64,000 nt of DNA, taken from NCBI RefSeq assembly GCF_016862935.1, contig NZ_BONX01000032.1, positions 86,058 through 150,057 of the forward strand. The letters are read 5' to 3'. Within the stretch, counting starts at the first letter, position 1. Each line of letters starts with the position of its first letter. Under the pieces are notes generated by a model. That model saw nothing but the letters and a program-made list of their open reading frames with translations, did not search any database and had not been told where the DNA came from. Of this stretch, positions 24,731-33,863 are shown piece by piece. The DNA comes from Plantactinospora mayteni (lineage in GTDB: Bacteria; Actinomycetota; Actinomycetes; Mycobacteriales; Micromonosporaceae). Made by a program: the position numbers and the translations under genes.

Positions 24731-24970
24731 GGGGACCGACGCTACATGTAGCGCGTCGCCCGGGGGATAGACGTTTGATCTGATGCCATTCGGTTCTAAC
24801 GACCGTGACCAGGTTTCAGTTACCGGGGCTCGACTCAGGCACCGGAGGCCTCGGGGGCACGATCCTGCCAATCATCGCTGATAACCGCCATCTATCGCTG
24901 GCAGTCATACGTTGCCGGTGCCGTCGGTGGGCTTGCGCACGTCCTCGTAGACCTGATTGACGCCTCGCGG

Positions 24971-25010
24971 AGCTGACAGTGCGCGTTTCGATTCCCGTCA
25001 CCCGCTCCAC
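24971..25010 (+). repeat. Third, degenerate att copy
   Basis: AGCTGACAGTGCG, then CGTTTCG in place of GGTTCG, then ATTCCCGTCACCCGCTCCA: the match to the att core covers the T arm and acceptor end with a few changes. As with attR it is followed by a sequence like AAGGCCCAGGTCA. It is a scar of an older integration. Confidence 0.75.
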
Positions 25011-25124
25011 GAGCTAAGGCCCAGGTCAAATGCGCCCGTCGTGCCCCCTGCGTGCCCCTCCGGTTCGGCGTGTCCTTCCGTGCCCTCCGTCGTGGCGCTG
25101 GCCGGGTCGGACATGCTGCTGTGC

Positions 25125-25364
25125 ATGGGACAGCGCGTTGATCACGAATCGGATGTCGAGCGGCTTCTCTACGAGCTGTGTGTCAAGTTGGGCTTCTGCC
25201 TGCCACCTGCCGAGCGCCGCGAACTGTGCGAGGCACCCCCACGCGACGTGGGCAGCTTTACCGATGCGGTGTTCGAAGCGGAGGGTATGGGCGACATGTC
25301 TTGCACAGACCTCCGCCAGCAGGTGCGAGAGGTCGTCGATGAGCACATGAGCCGTTGGGCGTAG
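25125..25364 (+). CDS. Small conserved-type hypothetical protein
   Basis: A 79-residue acidic, helical protein (starts MGQRVDHESDVERLLYELCVKLGFCLPPAERREL, ends EVVDEHMSRWA). Composition is clearly protein-like and unlike the surrounding scar DNA. An alternative ATG lies at 25113 and adds four residues. No function is recognised; it sits between the degenerate att copy and a decayed glycosyltransferase. Confidence 0.7.
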   Translation: MGQRVDHESDVERLLYELCVKLGFCLPPAERRELCEAPPRDVGSFTDAVFEAEGMGDMSCTDLRQQVREVVDEHMSRWA

Positions 25365-25375
25365 CGTCGGTGACC

Positions 25376-26085
25376 TGCCCTGCATCCGTGCGGCGTGTTC
25401 GGCCGGGTCGCGGTGTGCGGCTTGGCCGGTCATCTGGCCGGGCCACTTGCGGTAGTACAGGCCGGGGTCGGCGACGAAGTAGCCGTCGCTGATGACGCTG
25501 GCGGCGATGAGCAGGCCGGTGTCTTCGGAGGCGGTTACGGCCATCCAGCCGCCCAGAGCGAACAAGGAGATCCCGGCGCACGCACAGAGTCGCCGGGTGT
25601 ACGGGTGCCCGGTAGTCGTTGGCCTTCCAGAAGGCGAGTACCGCACTGCGGCTGAAAGGGCCGTCCGGCGGGTCCTTGTCCCACCCATGCGTTGACCCGT
25701 CCGGGTGCAGGTCCAGAACCCGTGACGTGACCCAGCCGAGGTGCGGGTTGTCGGTGAGTGTGGCGATGTCTCGGGCGAGCGCGCCCGGGGTGAGTTGGTC
25801 GTCGGCGTCGAGGACCTTGACGTACTCGCCTTCGGCCCGTGCCAAGGCGAGAGTCCGGGCGACGCCGGGACCGCCGGGCCGGCCGCTGCCGGGGAGGATT
25901 CGAGGATCGTCGGGGAGTTGGTCGAGCAGTAGTCCGTCCTGCCCGTCCTCCTGGACGAGCCACTGCCAGTCCCAGCCGTCCGGCATCTTCTGCCTGGCCA
26001 TCGACCCGTACGCGTCGGCGAGGTAGCCGGCACCGGGCGGATGAACCGGTGTGACGACCGAGACGAGTCGGGTCGAGCGTTCCAC
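25376..26085 (-). pseudogene. Frameshifted copy of the AICE glycosyltransferase
   Basis: The reading from 26085 matches the intact glycosyltransferase at 16832-17587 almost residue by residue (SVVTPVHPP, VKVLDADDQLT, HPATLCVRRDLL) until about 25570. An extra base in an AACAAGGAGATC run there shifts the frame; the rest (LGGWMAVTASEDTGLLIAASV, YYRKWPGQ) continues in another frame. The last 15 residues of the intact protein are missing. It is a dead copy from an earlier element. Confidence 0.85.
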
Positions 26086-26163
26086 GAGTTCAGCTTCGTC
26101 GTGAAGCAGAGATCCGTCCGGTCACCTGGGAAAACGACGTCCACGATTTCTACCGCCCGATCC
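26073..26163 (-). pseudogene. Remnant of the C-terminus of the GntR regulator
   Basis: DRAVEIVDVVFPGDRTDLCFTTKL matches the end of the intact GntR protein at 17575-18387 (RVVEVADVVFPGDRTELCF), but the matching stop codon is lost and homology ends at 26163. Together with the pseudogene before it, this is one block homologous to about 16900-17672. Confidence 0.8.
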
Positions 26164-26261
26164 GCGCCCGGCAAGAGGTCGCGCGACGGGCGAAGACGTG
26201 CCGGTCCCTCCGACCTCTGCATCCTTCCCGGCGCTGTGCCGGAGGGCCGTGGTGTGATGGT

Positions 26262-26663
26262 GTGGTGAGTCGCGCCGTGGAAGAGTCCAATCGTCGGATG
26301 CTCCGGGCACGAGACGCGATGGACCGGGCGTACGCGCAGCCGCTGGACGTACCGGCGCTGGCTCGGATCGCGCACGTGTCGGAGGCGCACTTCACGCGTA
26401 CTTTCCGGGCAACGTTCGGTGAGACGCCACACCGCTATCTCCAGCGGCGTCGGGTCGAGCGGGCGATGTTCCTGCTCCGGGAGACCGAACGCAGTGTGAC
26501 CGATATCTGCTTCAGCGTCGGCTTCAGCAGCCTGGGCACCTTCAGTCGTACGTTCCGGGACATCGTCGGCAGCTCGCCGAGGACGTACCGCAAGGAGCGC
26601 CCGGTGGTGGCCCCGAACGTGCCGAACTGCTTCACGATGGCCTGGACGCGGCCGAGCGCCTGA
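26262..26663 (+). CDS. AraC-family transcriptional regulator (DNA-binding domain only)
   Basis: A 133-residue protein made of the two-helix-turn-helix AraC domain alone: first HTH in DVPALARIAHVSEAHFTRTFRATFGETPHRYLQRRRVERA, second in SVTDICFSVGFSSLGTFSRTFRDIVGSSPRTYRK. No sensor domain precedes it. It lies 84 bases before a VOC-family gene on the same strand, a pairing that suggests it regulates that gene. Two GTG starts (26262, 26265) are possible. Confidence 0.9.
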   Translation: MVSRAVEESNRRMLRARDAMDRAYAQPLDVPALARIAHVSEAHFTRTFRATFGETPHRYLQRRRVERAMFLLRETERSVTDICFSVGFSSLGTFSRTFRDIVGSSPRTYRKERPVVAPNVPNCFTMAWTRPSA

Positions 26664-26746
26664 GCCCTGCTGAGCTGCCGATACGGTCGACAGACTGAGC
26701 AGTTTTGGATAAGTTTCCGGCCGGCTCGGGCCGTAGCGTGATGGGC

Positions 26747-27157
26747 ATGTTCAACGCCATCACGCACTCGCAGATCTACGTCCTCGACCAGGACGAGGCC
26801 CTTGACTTCTACGTCGGCAAGCTCGGCCTGGAGGTCAACACGGACAGCGACCTCGGCTTCATGCGCTGGCTCACGGTCAACGTCCCCGGTGACCCGGTGC
26901 GGCAGATCCTGCTGACGACGCCCGGCCCGCCGGCACTGTCCGAGGAGACGGCGCAGCAGGTCCGGGAGCTGGTGACGAAGGGGGCGACGGGCGGATCGCT
27001 GATCTTCAGCACCGACGACTGCCGCAAGACGTACGAGACGCTGCTGGGCCGGGGCGTCGAGTTTACCGAGGAGCCGACCGAGCGCCCGTACGGCATCGAC
27101 TGCGGCCTGCGTGACCCCTTCGGTAACAGCATCCGCTTCACCCAGCCGAAGTCCTGA
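26747..27157 (+). CDS. VOC-family (glyoxalase/bleomycin resistance-type) protein
   Basis: A 136-residue protein with the paired beta-alpha-beta-beta-beta modules of the vicinal-oxygen-chelate superfamily: THSQIYVLDQDEALDFYVGKLGLEV (first half) and SLIFSTDDCRKTYETLLGRGVEFTEEP with RDPFGNSIRFTQP (second half). Metal ligands are plausible at the His of THSQIYV and later acidic residues, but the substrate is unknown. The nearer ATG (26747) is used; one more lies at 26741. It follows the AraC-type regulator. Confidence 0.9.
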   Translation: MFNAITHSQIYVLDQDEALDFYVGKLGLEVNTDSDLGFMRWLTVNVPGDPVRQILLTTPGPPALSEETAQQVRELVTKGATGGSLIFSTDDCRKTYETLLGRGVEFTEEPTERPYGIDCGLRDPFGNSIRFTQPKS

Positions 27158-27181
27158 CGGATCCGAGGATTCTCACCCACC

Positions 27182-27220
27182 GCAGGCCCCGGTCGGGACA
27201 CGAGTCCCACCCGGGCCTGC
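27182..27220 (+). terminator. Hairpin after the VOC gene
   Basis: GCAGGCCC and GGGCCTGC pair around a GC-rich loop 24 bases after the stop codon, in front of the oppositely oriented carboxypeptidase gene. Confidence 0.5.
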
Positions 27221-27314
27221 GACATGGCAAGACCGAGCCGAGCACGGCCAGCACTGGGCACCACAGAACGACCGGCCAGCACAGAACGACTGGCCGCCAC
27301 AGCCGCCGGGCGGC

Positions 27315-28613
27315 TCAGCGGTGTTGGCGGATCCGTTCCCAGTTGCTCGGTGGCTCCAGACGTTCCCCGCTGTGCAGCGCGGCGGTGACCGGTGCGCCGC
27401 CACCATCGGTGACCGCGGTGAGCTGGCCGTGTTCGGTCTGGGCCGGTAGTCGGGCCGGTATCGCGGGGATCTCGACGTCGAGGCGTACCCGCATGCCGGG
27501 CCAGCCGACCACGGTCAGGTCCTTCCCGGCGTGGATGGTGGTGCCGGTGCCGAGTGGACCGGTCACGGTGGCGACCTGGTCGCCGGTCCGTACCACCGGA
27601 TGCGCCGTCAACGCGGCGGTAGCGGTCCGGACCAGCGGACGGGTCGCCTTGAACACCCGGTCGAGCTGCACCGGCGTGTTCGCACCAGGCTGCCCGAGAA
27701 CAGCACCCACGATCGTTACCTTCCGTCCACCGACCTTCACCACGGCGGCGAAGACGAGACACCCACCGGCCTCGTCGGTGGACCCGGTCTTGATCCCCAC
27801 CACCCCGTCCCGACCGACCAACGAGTTGTAGTTCTTCACCTCACCCGCAACCGGCAGGGTCGCCTTCTTCTGCGCCGCGATCTCCGCGAACGCCGGCAGC
27901 CGCATCGCCTTCCGAGCCAGGATCACCTGGTCCACGGCGGTACTCACCGTGCCCGGGTCGAGCCCGGACGGGTCGGTGTAGCGGGTGTCCTTCATCCCCA
28001 ACTTCTCCGCCGTGGCGTTCATCTTCGCCACGAACGCGTCGATACTGCCGGCGTCCCAGGCGGCCAGGATCCGGGCCATGTTGTTCGCCGACGGCAGCAA
28101 TACCGCCTGCAACGCCTGCCGCTGGGTGAACACCGCGCCCGCGACCACCGGCACCAACGACTCACCCCGAGCCAACTCTCCCGGGTACGCCGCCGCCTGC
28201 GCCGCGCTGACCGTCAACTTCGGCCCGTGCTCACCCCGCTTCAGCGGATGCTCGGTCAGGATCAGATACGCGGTCATCACCTTCGTCACACTCGCGATCG
28301 GCACCGGCTCGCTACCACCAGAAGTGCCCAGCGACCCGACTCCCTCGACCGACAGCGCGGCCTGCCCGGTCGCCGGCCACGGCACCACCGGCGCCTTGCC
28401 GGGAATGGTCGCCGACCCGGGCAGGGTCCGAGCGACCGCCGCCACCGGCAACGGATTACGCAACGGTGCGATCGCGAACAACGTGACCCCGGCCAACAAC
28501 ACGATCAACAACCCACTGATCAGCAGCCAGCGACTACGCCTGCCACCCCGCTTCCCCGCTGCCGGTGCTGGCGGCACAGGGTCGAGCACCTGAGTCGTCG
28601 CGGAATCGAACAT
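27315..28613 (-). CDS. D-alanyl-D-alanine carboxypeptidase (PBP, S11 family), membrane-anchored
   Basis: A 432-residue penicillin-binding protein that trims the terminal D-Ala of peptidoglycan stems. A basic N-terminus precedes one membrane segment (WLLISGLLIVLLAGVTLFAI, about residues 30-50). The penicilloyl-serine motifs are all present in order: SxxK in ASVTKVMTAY, SxN in LPSANNMARIL and KTG in VVGIKTGSTDEAGG. The C-terminal part (about 120 residues) is the beta domain of S11 enzymes. The ATG at 28613 is chosen; a longer reading adds an unlikely N-terminus. It stands alone. Confidence 0.92.
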   Translation of the reverse strand: MFDSATTQVLDPVPPAPAAGKRGGRRSRWLLISGLLIVLLAGVTLFAIAPLRNPLPVAAVARTLPGSATIPGKAPVVPWPATGQAALSVEGVGSLGTSGGSEPVPIASVTKVMTAYLILTEHPLKRGEHGPKLTVSAAQAAAYPGELARGESLVPVVAGAVFTQRQALQAVLLPSANNMARILAAWDAGSIDAFVAKMNATAEKLGMKDTRYTDPSGLDPGTVSTAVDQVILARKAMRLPAFAEIAAQKKATLPVAGEVKNYNSLVGRDGVVGIKTGSTDEAGGCLVFAAVVKVGGRKVTIVGAVLGQPGANTPVQLDRVFKATRPLVRTATAALTAHPVVRTGDQVATVTGPLGTGTTIHAGKDLTVVGWPGMRVRLDVEIPAIPARLPAQTEHGQLTAVTDGGGAPVTAALHSGERLEPPSNWERIRQHR

Positions 28614-28832
28614 CCTGAAAATCCCCCCATGCGACACACCGACCACGCCGCGTGGCGCGGCCGGTGCGCTGATCTCGGTATCGCTGACGTGGACGCTGCC
28701 GACGAGCCCAGGCAACACATCTCAGCGAGGTAGTGCATTGTCCCACCGCACGGCAACCGCCGGGACACGCCGGCAACCGGACCGGAGAGCCCCGAACGGC
28801 GCCGACCCGACCGGCGTACTCGCCGGATCCGG

Positions 28833-29588
28833 TCAGCGGTTCCAGTCCTGCTTGGCGGCCCGGACCAGCTTGTCCTTGAGTTCCCGGGTGTGCCGGCGGC
28901 TGACCGGCAGCTCGGTGTCGTCGACCACCACGACATAGCCGGAGTTGGCGAGCCGGAGTTCGGCGATCAGCCGGAGCTGCACCAGGTACGACCGGTGGAT
29001 CCGGACGAACCCGGCGTCGGCCCACCGCTCGGCGAGGGTGGCCAGCGGCACCCGGACCAGGTGTGAGCCGTCGGCGGTGTGCAGCCGGGCGTAGTCGCCC
29101 TGCGCCTCGACCCAGCGTACGGCCGAGCGGGGCAGCATCCGGGTGGTGCCGGCCAGCTCGACCGGGATCGTCGGGTCGGGCTCGGCCCGGGCAAGTGCCG
29201 CCGGATGGGTGGGTACCACCCGGGAGCCGACCACCCGGCGCAGCGACTCGGCGAGCCGCTCGGCCTGGACCGGCTTGCGTACGTAGTCGGTGGCGCCGAG
29301 GTCGAAGGCGTCGACCGCCCCGTCGTCGTACGCGGTGACGAAGACGATCGCCGGTGGCCGGGCGAACCGGCGGAGTACCCGGGCCAGCTCCATGCCGTCG
29401 AGACCGGGCATCCGGATGTCGAGGAAGACCACGTCGACGTCGGCGTCCCGGAGCACCCGCAGCGCCTCGGTGGCGTCCCCGGCGGTGTGCAGCCGGGACA
29501 CCCGTGGATCGGCCCGCAGGTGGTAGGCCAGCTCGTCGAGCGCGGGTGGCTCGTCGTCGACGGCCAGGACGCGCAGGAAACCGGTCAC
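28833..29588 (-). CDS. LytTR-family response regulator
   Basis: A 251-residue response regulator. The receiver domain has the acidic pair AVDDEP, the phosphorylation Asp in VVFLDIRMPGLDG (about residue 56), the Thr in FVTAYDD and the Lys in YVRKPVQ. The C-terminal LytTR domain (about residues 150-245, VRWVEAQGDYARLHT, HRSYLVQL, LPVSRRHTRELKD) binds DNA through a beta fold. It lies 52 bases downstream of its kinase gene and both run in the same direction, a classic LytS/LytR-type pair; such systems often control cell-wall or membrane-potential responses. Confidence 0.93.
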   Translation of the reverse strand: MTGFLRVLAVDDEPPALDELAYHLRADPRVSRLHTAGDATEALRVLRDADVDVVFLDIRMPGLDGMELARVLRRFARPPAIVFVTAYDDGAVDAFDLGATDYVRKPVQAERLAESLRRVVGSRVVPTHPAALARAEPDPTIPVELAGTTRMLPRSAVRWVEAQGDYARLHTADGSHLVRVPLATLAERWADAGFVRIHRSYLVQLRLIAELRLANSGYVVVVDDTELPVSRRHTRELKDKLVRAAKQDWNR

Positions 29589-29640
29589 GGATCAGCCCTC
29601 CAGGTCGGCCGCCGGCCCCGGTGCACGTGCGGGTCCCCCG

Positions 29641-30861
29641 TCACGCGCTCGCCCGGACATGACGGTGGAACTTCGGTATCCGCATGCTCACCTTCGTACC
29701 CGATCCGAGGTCGGTCTCCACGACCAGGCCGAACTGGTCCCCGAAGACCGACCGGAGCCGTTCGTCCACGTTGGAGAGACCGACGTGCTGGCCGGAGTCG
29801 TCGGCCGGGTCGGCGGCGGCCTCGGCGATGCCGGCGGCCAGTACCGCCGGGTCCATCCCGACCCCGTCGTCCTCGACCGTTATGTGGCATTCTGCCCCGG
29901 CGTCCCGGGCCTCGATGCTGACCATCCCCACCCCGGGCTTGCGGGACAGCCCGTGCCGGACGGCGTTCTCGACCAGCGGTTGCAGGCAGAGGAACGGCAG
30001 GCTGACCGGCAGCACCTCCGGGGCGATCTGCAACTTCACCTGGAGCCGGTCGCCGAACCGGGCCCGCTCGATGGTCAGGTAGCGGTCGATCGAGCGCAGC
30101 TCCTCGGCGAGCGTGGTGAACTCGCCGTGCGCCCGGAACGAGTAGCGGGTGAACTCGGCGAACTCCAGGATCAGCTCCCGGGCCCGCTCCGGGTCGGTCC
30201 GGACGAACGAGCCGATCGCGGTCAGCGCGTTGTAGATGAAGTGCGGGCTGATCTGGGCCCGCAGGGCGCGTACCTCGGCCCGGGCCAGCCGCTCCCGGGA
30301 CGAGTCGAGTTCGGCGAGCGCGAGTTGGGCGCCGGCCCAGTGCGCGGTCTCCAGGGCGGCCTGCACCAGGCCGGGCGCCGGCTGGTCGTCGACGATCGCC
30401 ACCAGCGCCGCGCCGGCCCGGCCGTCGGGGCCGGTCAACGGGGCGATCACGGCTCCGCGTACCGGGCAGTCGACCCGGTCGCAGCGCAGCTCCGACTCGC
30501 CGAGCACGGTCGACCGGCGGGTTCTGATGGTGCTGGCGGCGGCGGCGAGGAGCTGCTCGCCGTGGTGGCCGCCGCGCCCGTCGAGGGCGAGCAGCCGGTC
30601 CGGGTCGGCCAGCGCGAGTCCGGCGGAGCCGACCAGGGTACGCAGGTGGCGTACCGCCTTCGCCGCACCGGCCGGAGTGAGCCCGGTACGCAGTGGCTCG
30701 GCGGCCAGCCCGGCGGTGTGCAGCACGTCGTAGGTGGCCCGCTGGGTGGCGGTGGCGATGCCCTGCCGGGCGCGCAGCCGGACGACGGCGAAGAGGGCAG
30801 CCGCCAACGCACTGATCATCGCCACCACGGCGACTGCCGTGGACAGGTTGGGCCACCCCAC
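29641..30861 (-). CDS. Histidine kinase of the LytS type (His_kinase/HATPase)
   Basis: A 406-residue sensor kinase with one N-terminal membrane segment (AVAVVAMISALAAALFAVV), a GAF-like region (about residues 60-200) containing CDRVDCPV, and a His_kinase domain with the phospho-acceptor in LRAQISPHFIYNALTAIGSF. The HATPase domain has LQPLVENAVRHGL (N box) and VEDDGVGMDP (G box). The GTG at 30861 is preferred, with AGGA 10 bases before; a TTG at 30897 adds 12 residues. It is first in the operon with the LytTR regulator. Confidence 0.9.
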   Translation of the reverse strand: MGWPNLSTAVAVVAMISALAAALFAVVRLRARQGIATATQRATYDVLHTAGLAAEPLRTGLTPAGAAKAVRHLRTLVGSAGLALADPDRLLALDGRGGHHGEQLLAAAASTIRTRRSTVLGESELRCDRVDCPVRGAVIAPLTGPDGRAGAALVAIVDDQPAPGLVQAALETAHWAGAQLALAELDSSRERLARAEVRALRAQISPHFIYNALTAIGSFVRTDPERARELILEFAEFTRYSFRAHGEFTTLAEELRSIDRYLTIERARFGDRLQVKLQIAPEVLPVSLPFLCLQPLVENAVRHGLSRKPGVGMVSIEARDAGAECHITVEDDGVGMDPAVLAAGIAEAAADPADDSGQHVGLSNVDERLRSVFGDQFGLVVETDLGSGTKVSMRIPKFHRHVRASA

Positions 30862-30931
30862 GCAGAGATCCTGACGGTTGGTCGACCGGTTCGCCAAGCC
30901 ACCGGTCGGGCGGGATCCCGGCGAGATACGC

Positions 30932-32572
30932 CTAGTACGCGCCCTTGCGGGCCAACACCACCCCGACGGTCCGCCACAGGATCGCCAGGTCGTACGCCAG
31001 TGACCAGTTGTCGACGTAGTAGAGGTCCAGCCGGACGGCCTCGTCCCAGGAGAGGTCGGAGCGGCCGGAGACCTGCCACAGCCCGGTGATGCCGGGCCGG
31101 ACCAGCAGCCGGCGCCGTACGTCGCCGAGGAAGTCGCCGTCGTCGGCGGGGAGCGGGCGGGGGCCGACCAGGGACATCTCGCCCCAGAGCACGTTGATCA
31201 ACTGGGGTAGCTCGTCGAGCGAGCTGGCCCGGAGGAACCGGCCGGCCGCGAAGACCCGGGGATCCTGCTTGATCTTGAACAGCATGCCGTCGGTCTCGTT
31301 CTGGTCGACCAGGCTGGCGAGCCGCTGCTCGGCGTCGACGTACATGGTCCGGAACTTCCAGACCCGGAACGTCCGGCCCTCGTGCCCCACCCGTGGCTGC
31401 CGGAAGAAGACCGGCCCGGGGTCGGAGATCCGGATCGCGATCGCGATCGCGACGAAGAGCGGGACCAGCAGCAGCAGGCCCAGCCCGGCGGCGAACCGGT
31501 CGAGCAGGTTCTTGGCCAGCAGCGCCGGCCCGGAGAGCGTCGGCTCCTCGACGTGCAGCAGCGGCAGGCCCTCGATCGGCCGGATGTGCACCCGAGGGCC
31601 GGCGATGTCGGTGAGCTGTGGTGCCACGATCAGGTCGACGCCGGAGCCCTCCAGTTGCCAGGCCAGCCGGCGCAGCTCGCCGGGCTCGGTACTGGCCGAG
31701 CCGCAGACCGCGATGGTGTCGCCGCCGACCTCGCGGACCAGCGAGAGGATGTCCCGGCCGGCGTAGACCGGGATCGGCGTCTCGATGCCCCGGGCCGCGG
31801 CGTAACCGTCGGTGAGGTGGATCGCCACCGGGATCAGCCCGGCCGCCGGGCTGCGGCTGATCGCCGTGTGCACCTCCAGCGCCTCCGGCAGGGTGCCGAC
31901 CAGCACGATCCGCTGCGCGGCCTGCCCGGCCCGCCGTCGCACGGTGTGCAGGATCAACCGGGCGGCGGAGCGGGCGAACAGGACCAGCAGCAGGGTGCCG
32001 AGCAGCGCGGTGCCGACGGTCCACCGGGACAGGTCGGTCTTGGTGGCGAAGGCGAGGAACGAGACGCTGGCCGCGACCGCGACCCCGGCCCGGGTGACCC
32101 GCTTGAACTCGTCGGTGCCGAGCCCCAGGTAGCGGCGGTCGTAGGCGCCGTTGGCCCAGAGCACGATCAGCCAACCGAGCGGCAGCAGCAGGTATGACAC
32201 GGTGTGGAACCAGGTGGGGTCCTTGTCCGCGTCGGTGAAGCCGGCCCGCGCCTGGTCCCACCACTGGATCGCGATCCGGCTCGCCAGCACCGCCGCCGCG
32301 AAGTCGAGCAGCAGCAGGATCGCGATGTACGGCCGGTGCCAGCGGGACACCCGCCGCCGCGCCCGCGCCCACGCCGAACGGGGTACCCCGTTCGGTTGCG
32401 GAGTGGTCGGTGGCTGGATCTCGAAGCTGTCGACGTGACGCAGAGTACTCGGTCGGCCGTTGCCTACCGGGCGTTGGAGGCTTGTCGTCACCTCACCCAC
32501 GTCCTCCCGCGTGACACGTGCCGCCCATTTGCCGTAAGGGCTCGGGTCGCCCACCGTCTCAGTCTCTCCCAT
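30932..32572 (-). CDS. Polyprenyl-phosphate sugar phosphotransferase, exopolysaccharide initiating enzyme
   Basis: A 546-residue membrane enzyme that should attach the first sugar phosphate to undecaprenyl phosphate. Four to five membrane helices (about residues 70-210) precede a Rossmann-like NAD-binding region (IVLVGTLPEALEV) and a last helix before the catalytic domain. The bacterial sugar transferase signatures are complete: DPGPVFFRQPRVG, VWKFRTMYVDAE, LDELPQLINVLWGEMSLVGPRP and RPGITGLWQVSGRSDLS. The start is uncertain (32572 or 32590). It lies close to envelope genes but in a different orientation from the following glycosyltransferase. Confidence 0.93.
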   Translation of the reverse strand: MGETETVGDPSPYGKWAARVTREDVGEVTTSLQRPVGNGRPSTLRHVDSFEIQPPTTPQPNGVPRSAWARARRRVSRWHRPYIAILLLLDFAAAVLASRIAIQWWDQARAGFTDADKDPTWFHTVSYLLLPLGWLIVLWANGAYDRRYLGLGTDEFKRVTRAGVAVAASVSFLAFATKTDLSRWTVGTALLGTLLLVLFARSAARLILHTVRRRAGQAAQRIVLVGTLPEALEVHTAISRSPAAGLIPVAIHLTDGYAAARGIETPIPVYAGRDILSLVREVGGDTIAVCGSASTEPGELRRLAWQLEGSGVDLIVAPQLTDIAGPRVHIRPIEGLPLLHVEEPTLSGPALLAKNLLDRFAAGLGLLLLVPLFVAIAIAIRISDPGPVFFRQPRVGHEGRTFRVWKFRTMYVDAEQRLASLVDQNETDGMLFKIKQDPRVFAAGRFLRASSLDELPQLINVLWGEMSLVGPRPLPADDGDFLGDVRRRLLVRPGITGLWQVSGRSDLSWDEAVRLDLYYVDNWSLAYDLAILWRTVGVVLARKGAY

Positions 32573-32907
32573 GCAGGCCCCGATCCTCATTCGGTCCGGA
32601 GCGCCACCTCGCGGCGCGGAGGCCGAATTACGATCGCCGGGGACGCCGCCCCGAGGGACAGCACCCCGCCCGCCACGCCGGCAACGAGAGCCGGGCCGCC
32701 CACAGCGGAGTCGCAGACCGGGGTCACTATACCGACGGATAGGGGCGGCGGTAGAGCCCGGCGGTTGCCGGTTTCTTGCCCAGTGGGCGTTTTCGACCCG
32801 GCGTACCGGCCGGGATCACTTAACGTACAAGCAGAATCGCTCAACATCCACGCATGACCACGCAGCAGCGAACCTCGATCACTCACCGGAGAAGTCTCGG
32901 CGCCGGG
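32573..32907. other. Upstream region without a gene
   Basis: About 330 bases between the divergent promoter side of the sugar transferase and the end of the DNA glycosylase gene. It is less GC-rich around 32815-32850 (CTTAACGTACAAGCAG), so promoter elements may sit there; no RNA gene is recognised. Confidence 0.4.
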
Positions 32908-33780
32908 TCAGCGGACCAGCCGGGAGAGCCGGCGGTCGGCGAGCGGCTTGCCGCCGGTCTGACATTTCGGACAGTACTGGAGGCTGGAGTCGGCGAACGA
33001 CACCTCACGGATCGTGTCGCCACAGACCGGACAGGGCAGCCCGGTCCGGGCGTGTACCTGCAATCCGGCCCGTTTCTCCCCCTTCAGCTCCGCCGCCCGC
33101 TGCCCGAGTGACCGCTGCACCGCATCCCCGAGCACCTCGCGGGTCGCCGCGTGCAGCGCCGCCATCTGCGCGTCGGTCAGCCGGTGCGTCAGCGCGAACG
33201 GCGACAGCTTCGCCGCGTGCAGGATCTCGTCCGAGTACGCGTTGCCGACCCCGGAGAGCACCTCCTGCTCGGTCAGTACGCCCTTGACCTGGCCCCGTCG
33301 GCCGCGCAGCCGCTCGGCGAAGGTGGACAGGTCGGCGGCGAGCGCGTCCGGCCCGAGCCGGGACACCCCGGGCACCTGGGTCGGATCGGTCACCAGGTAG
33401 ACAGCGAGCTTCTTCTGCGTACCGGCCTCGGTCAGGTCGAAACCGGACCCGTCGTCGAGGCGTACCCGGAGTGCGATCGGGCCCTTGCCCGGCTTGAGCG
33501 GCAGGGCCGAGGTGAACGCCTCCCGGTAGTGCAGCCAGCCTGCCCGGGCCAGGTGCGTCACCAGGTGCAGGTCCGGCACACCGTCGCCGGCCAGCGTCAC
33601 GTCGAGGAACTTGCCGTGCCGGCCCGCGGTCACGACCTCCCGCCCGGACGCCTCCGACGGCGCCGGGTCGTACGTCTTCAGGGCGCTGATCGCCGCGACC
33701 TCGATCCGGTCGACGCGCCGGCCGACCGCCCGCTCGCGCAGGTAGCCGGCGAGCGCCTCCACCTCAGGTAACTCAGGCAC
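32908..33780 (-). CDS. Fpg/Nei-family DNA glycosylase/AP lyase
   Basis: A 290-residue base-excision repair enzyme. The mature N-terminus PELPEVEALAGYL has the catalytic Pro (after Met removal) and Glu of Fpg/Nei; the GTG at 33780 is chosen for that reason. GHGKFL-like GRHGKFLDV carries the conserved Lys, and the C-terminal zinc finger reads CPVCGDTIREVS...YCPKCQ. The helix-two-turn-helix with VLSGVGNAYSDEILH is present. It should remove oxidised bases, with beta-elimination; Fpg versus Nei specificity cannot be assigned by eye. It is divergent from the GT4 gene. Confidence 0.93.
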   Translation of the reverse strand: MPELPEVEALAGYLRERAVGRRVDRIEVAAISALKTYDPAPSEASGREVVTAGRHGKFLDVTLAGDGVPDLHLVTHLARAGWLHYREAFTSALPLKPGKGPIALRVRLDDGSGFDLTEAGTQKKLAVYLVTDPTQVPGVSRLGPDALAADLSTFAERLRGRRGQVKGVLTEQEVLSGVGNAYSDEILHAAKLSPFALTHRLTDAQMAALHAATREVLGDAVQRSLGQRAAELKGEKRAGLQVHARTGLPCPVCGDTIREVSFADSSLQYCPKCQTGGKPLADRRLSRLVR

Positions 33781-33863
33781 GAGGTAAACGGTAGCGTTCA
33801 ATCCCGGCCACGCGCAGAACGCGCGAACGGGGAGGACGCGATCATGGAGGAGGGGCGACCGGC

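Noticed and set aside
24816..25010. Short frame starting MERVTGIETRTVS
   Set aside because: Antisense reading of the degenerate att copy.
25026..26432. 468-residue minus-strand frame across the scar region
   Set aside because: It joins pieces of the pseudogene copy in the wrong frames and antisense of the AraC gene; not one gene.
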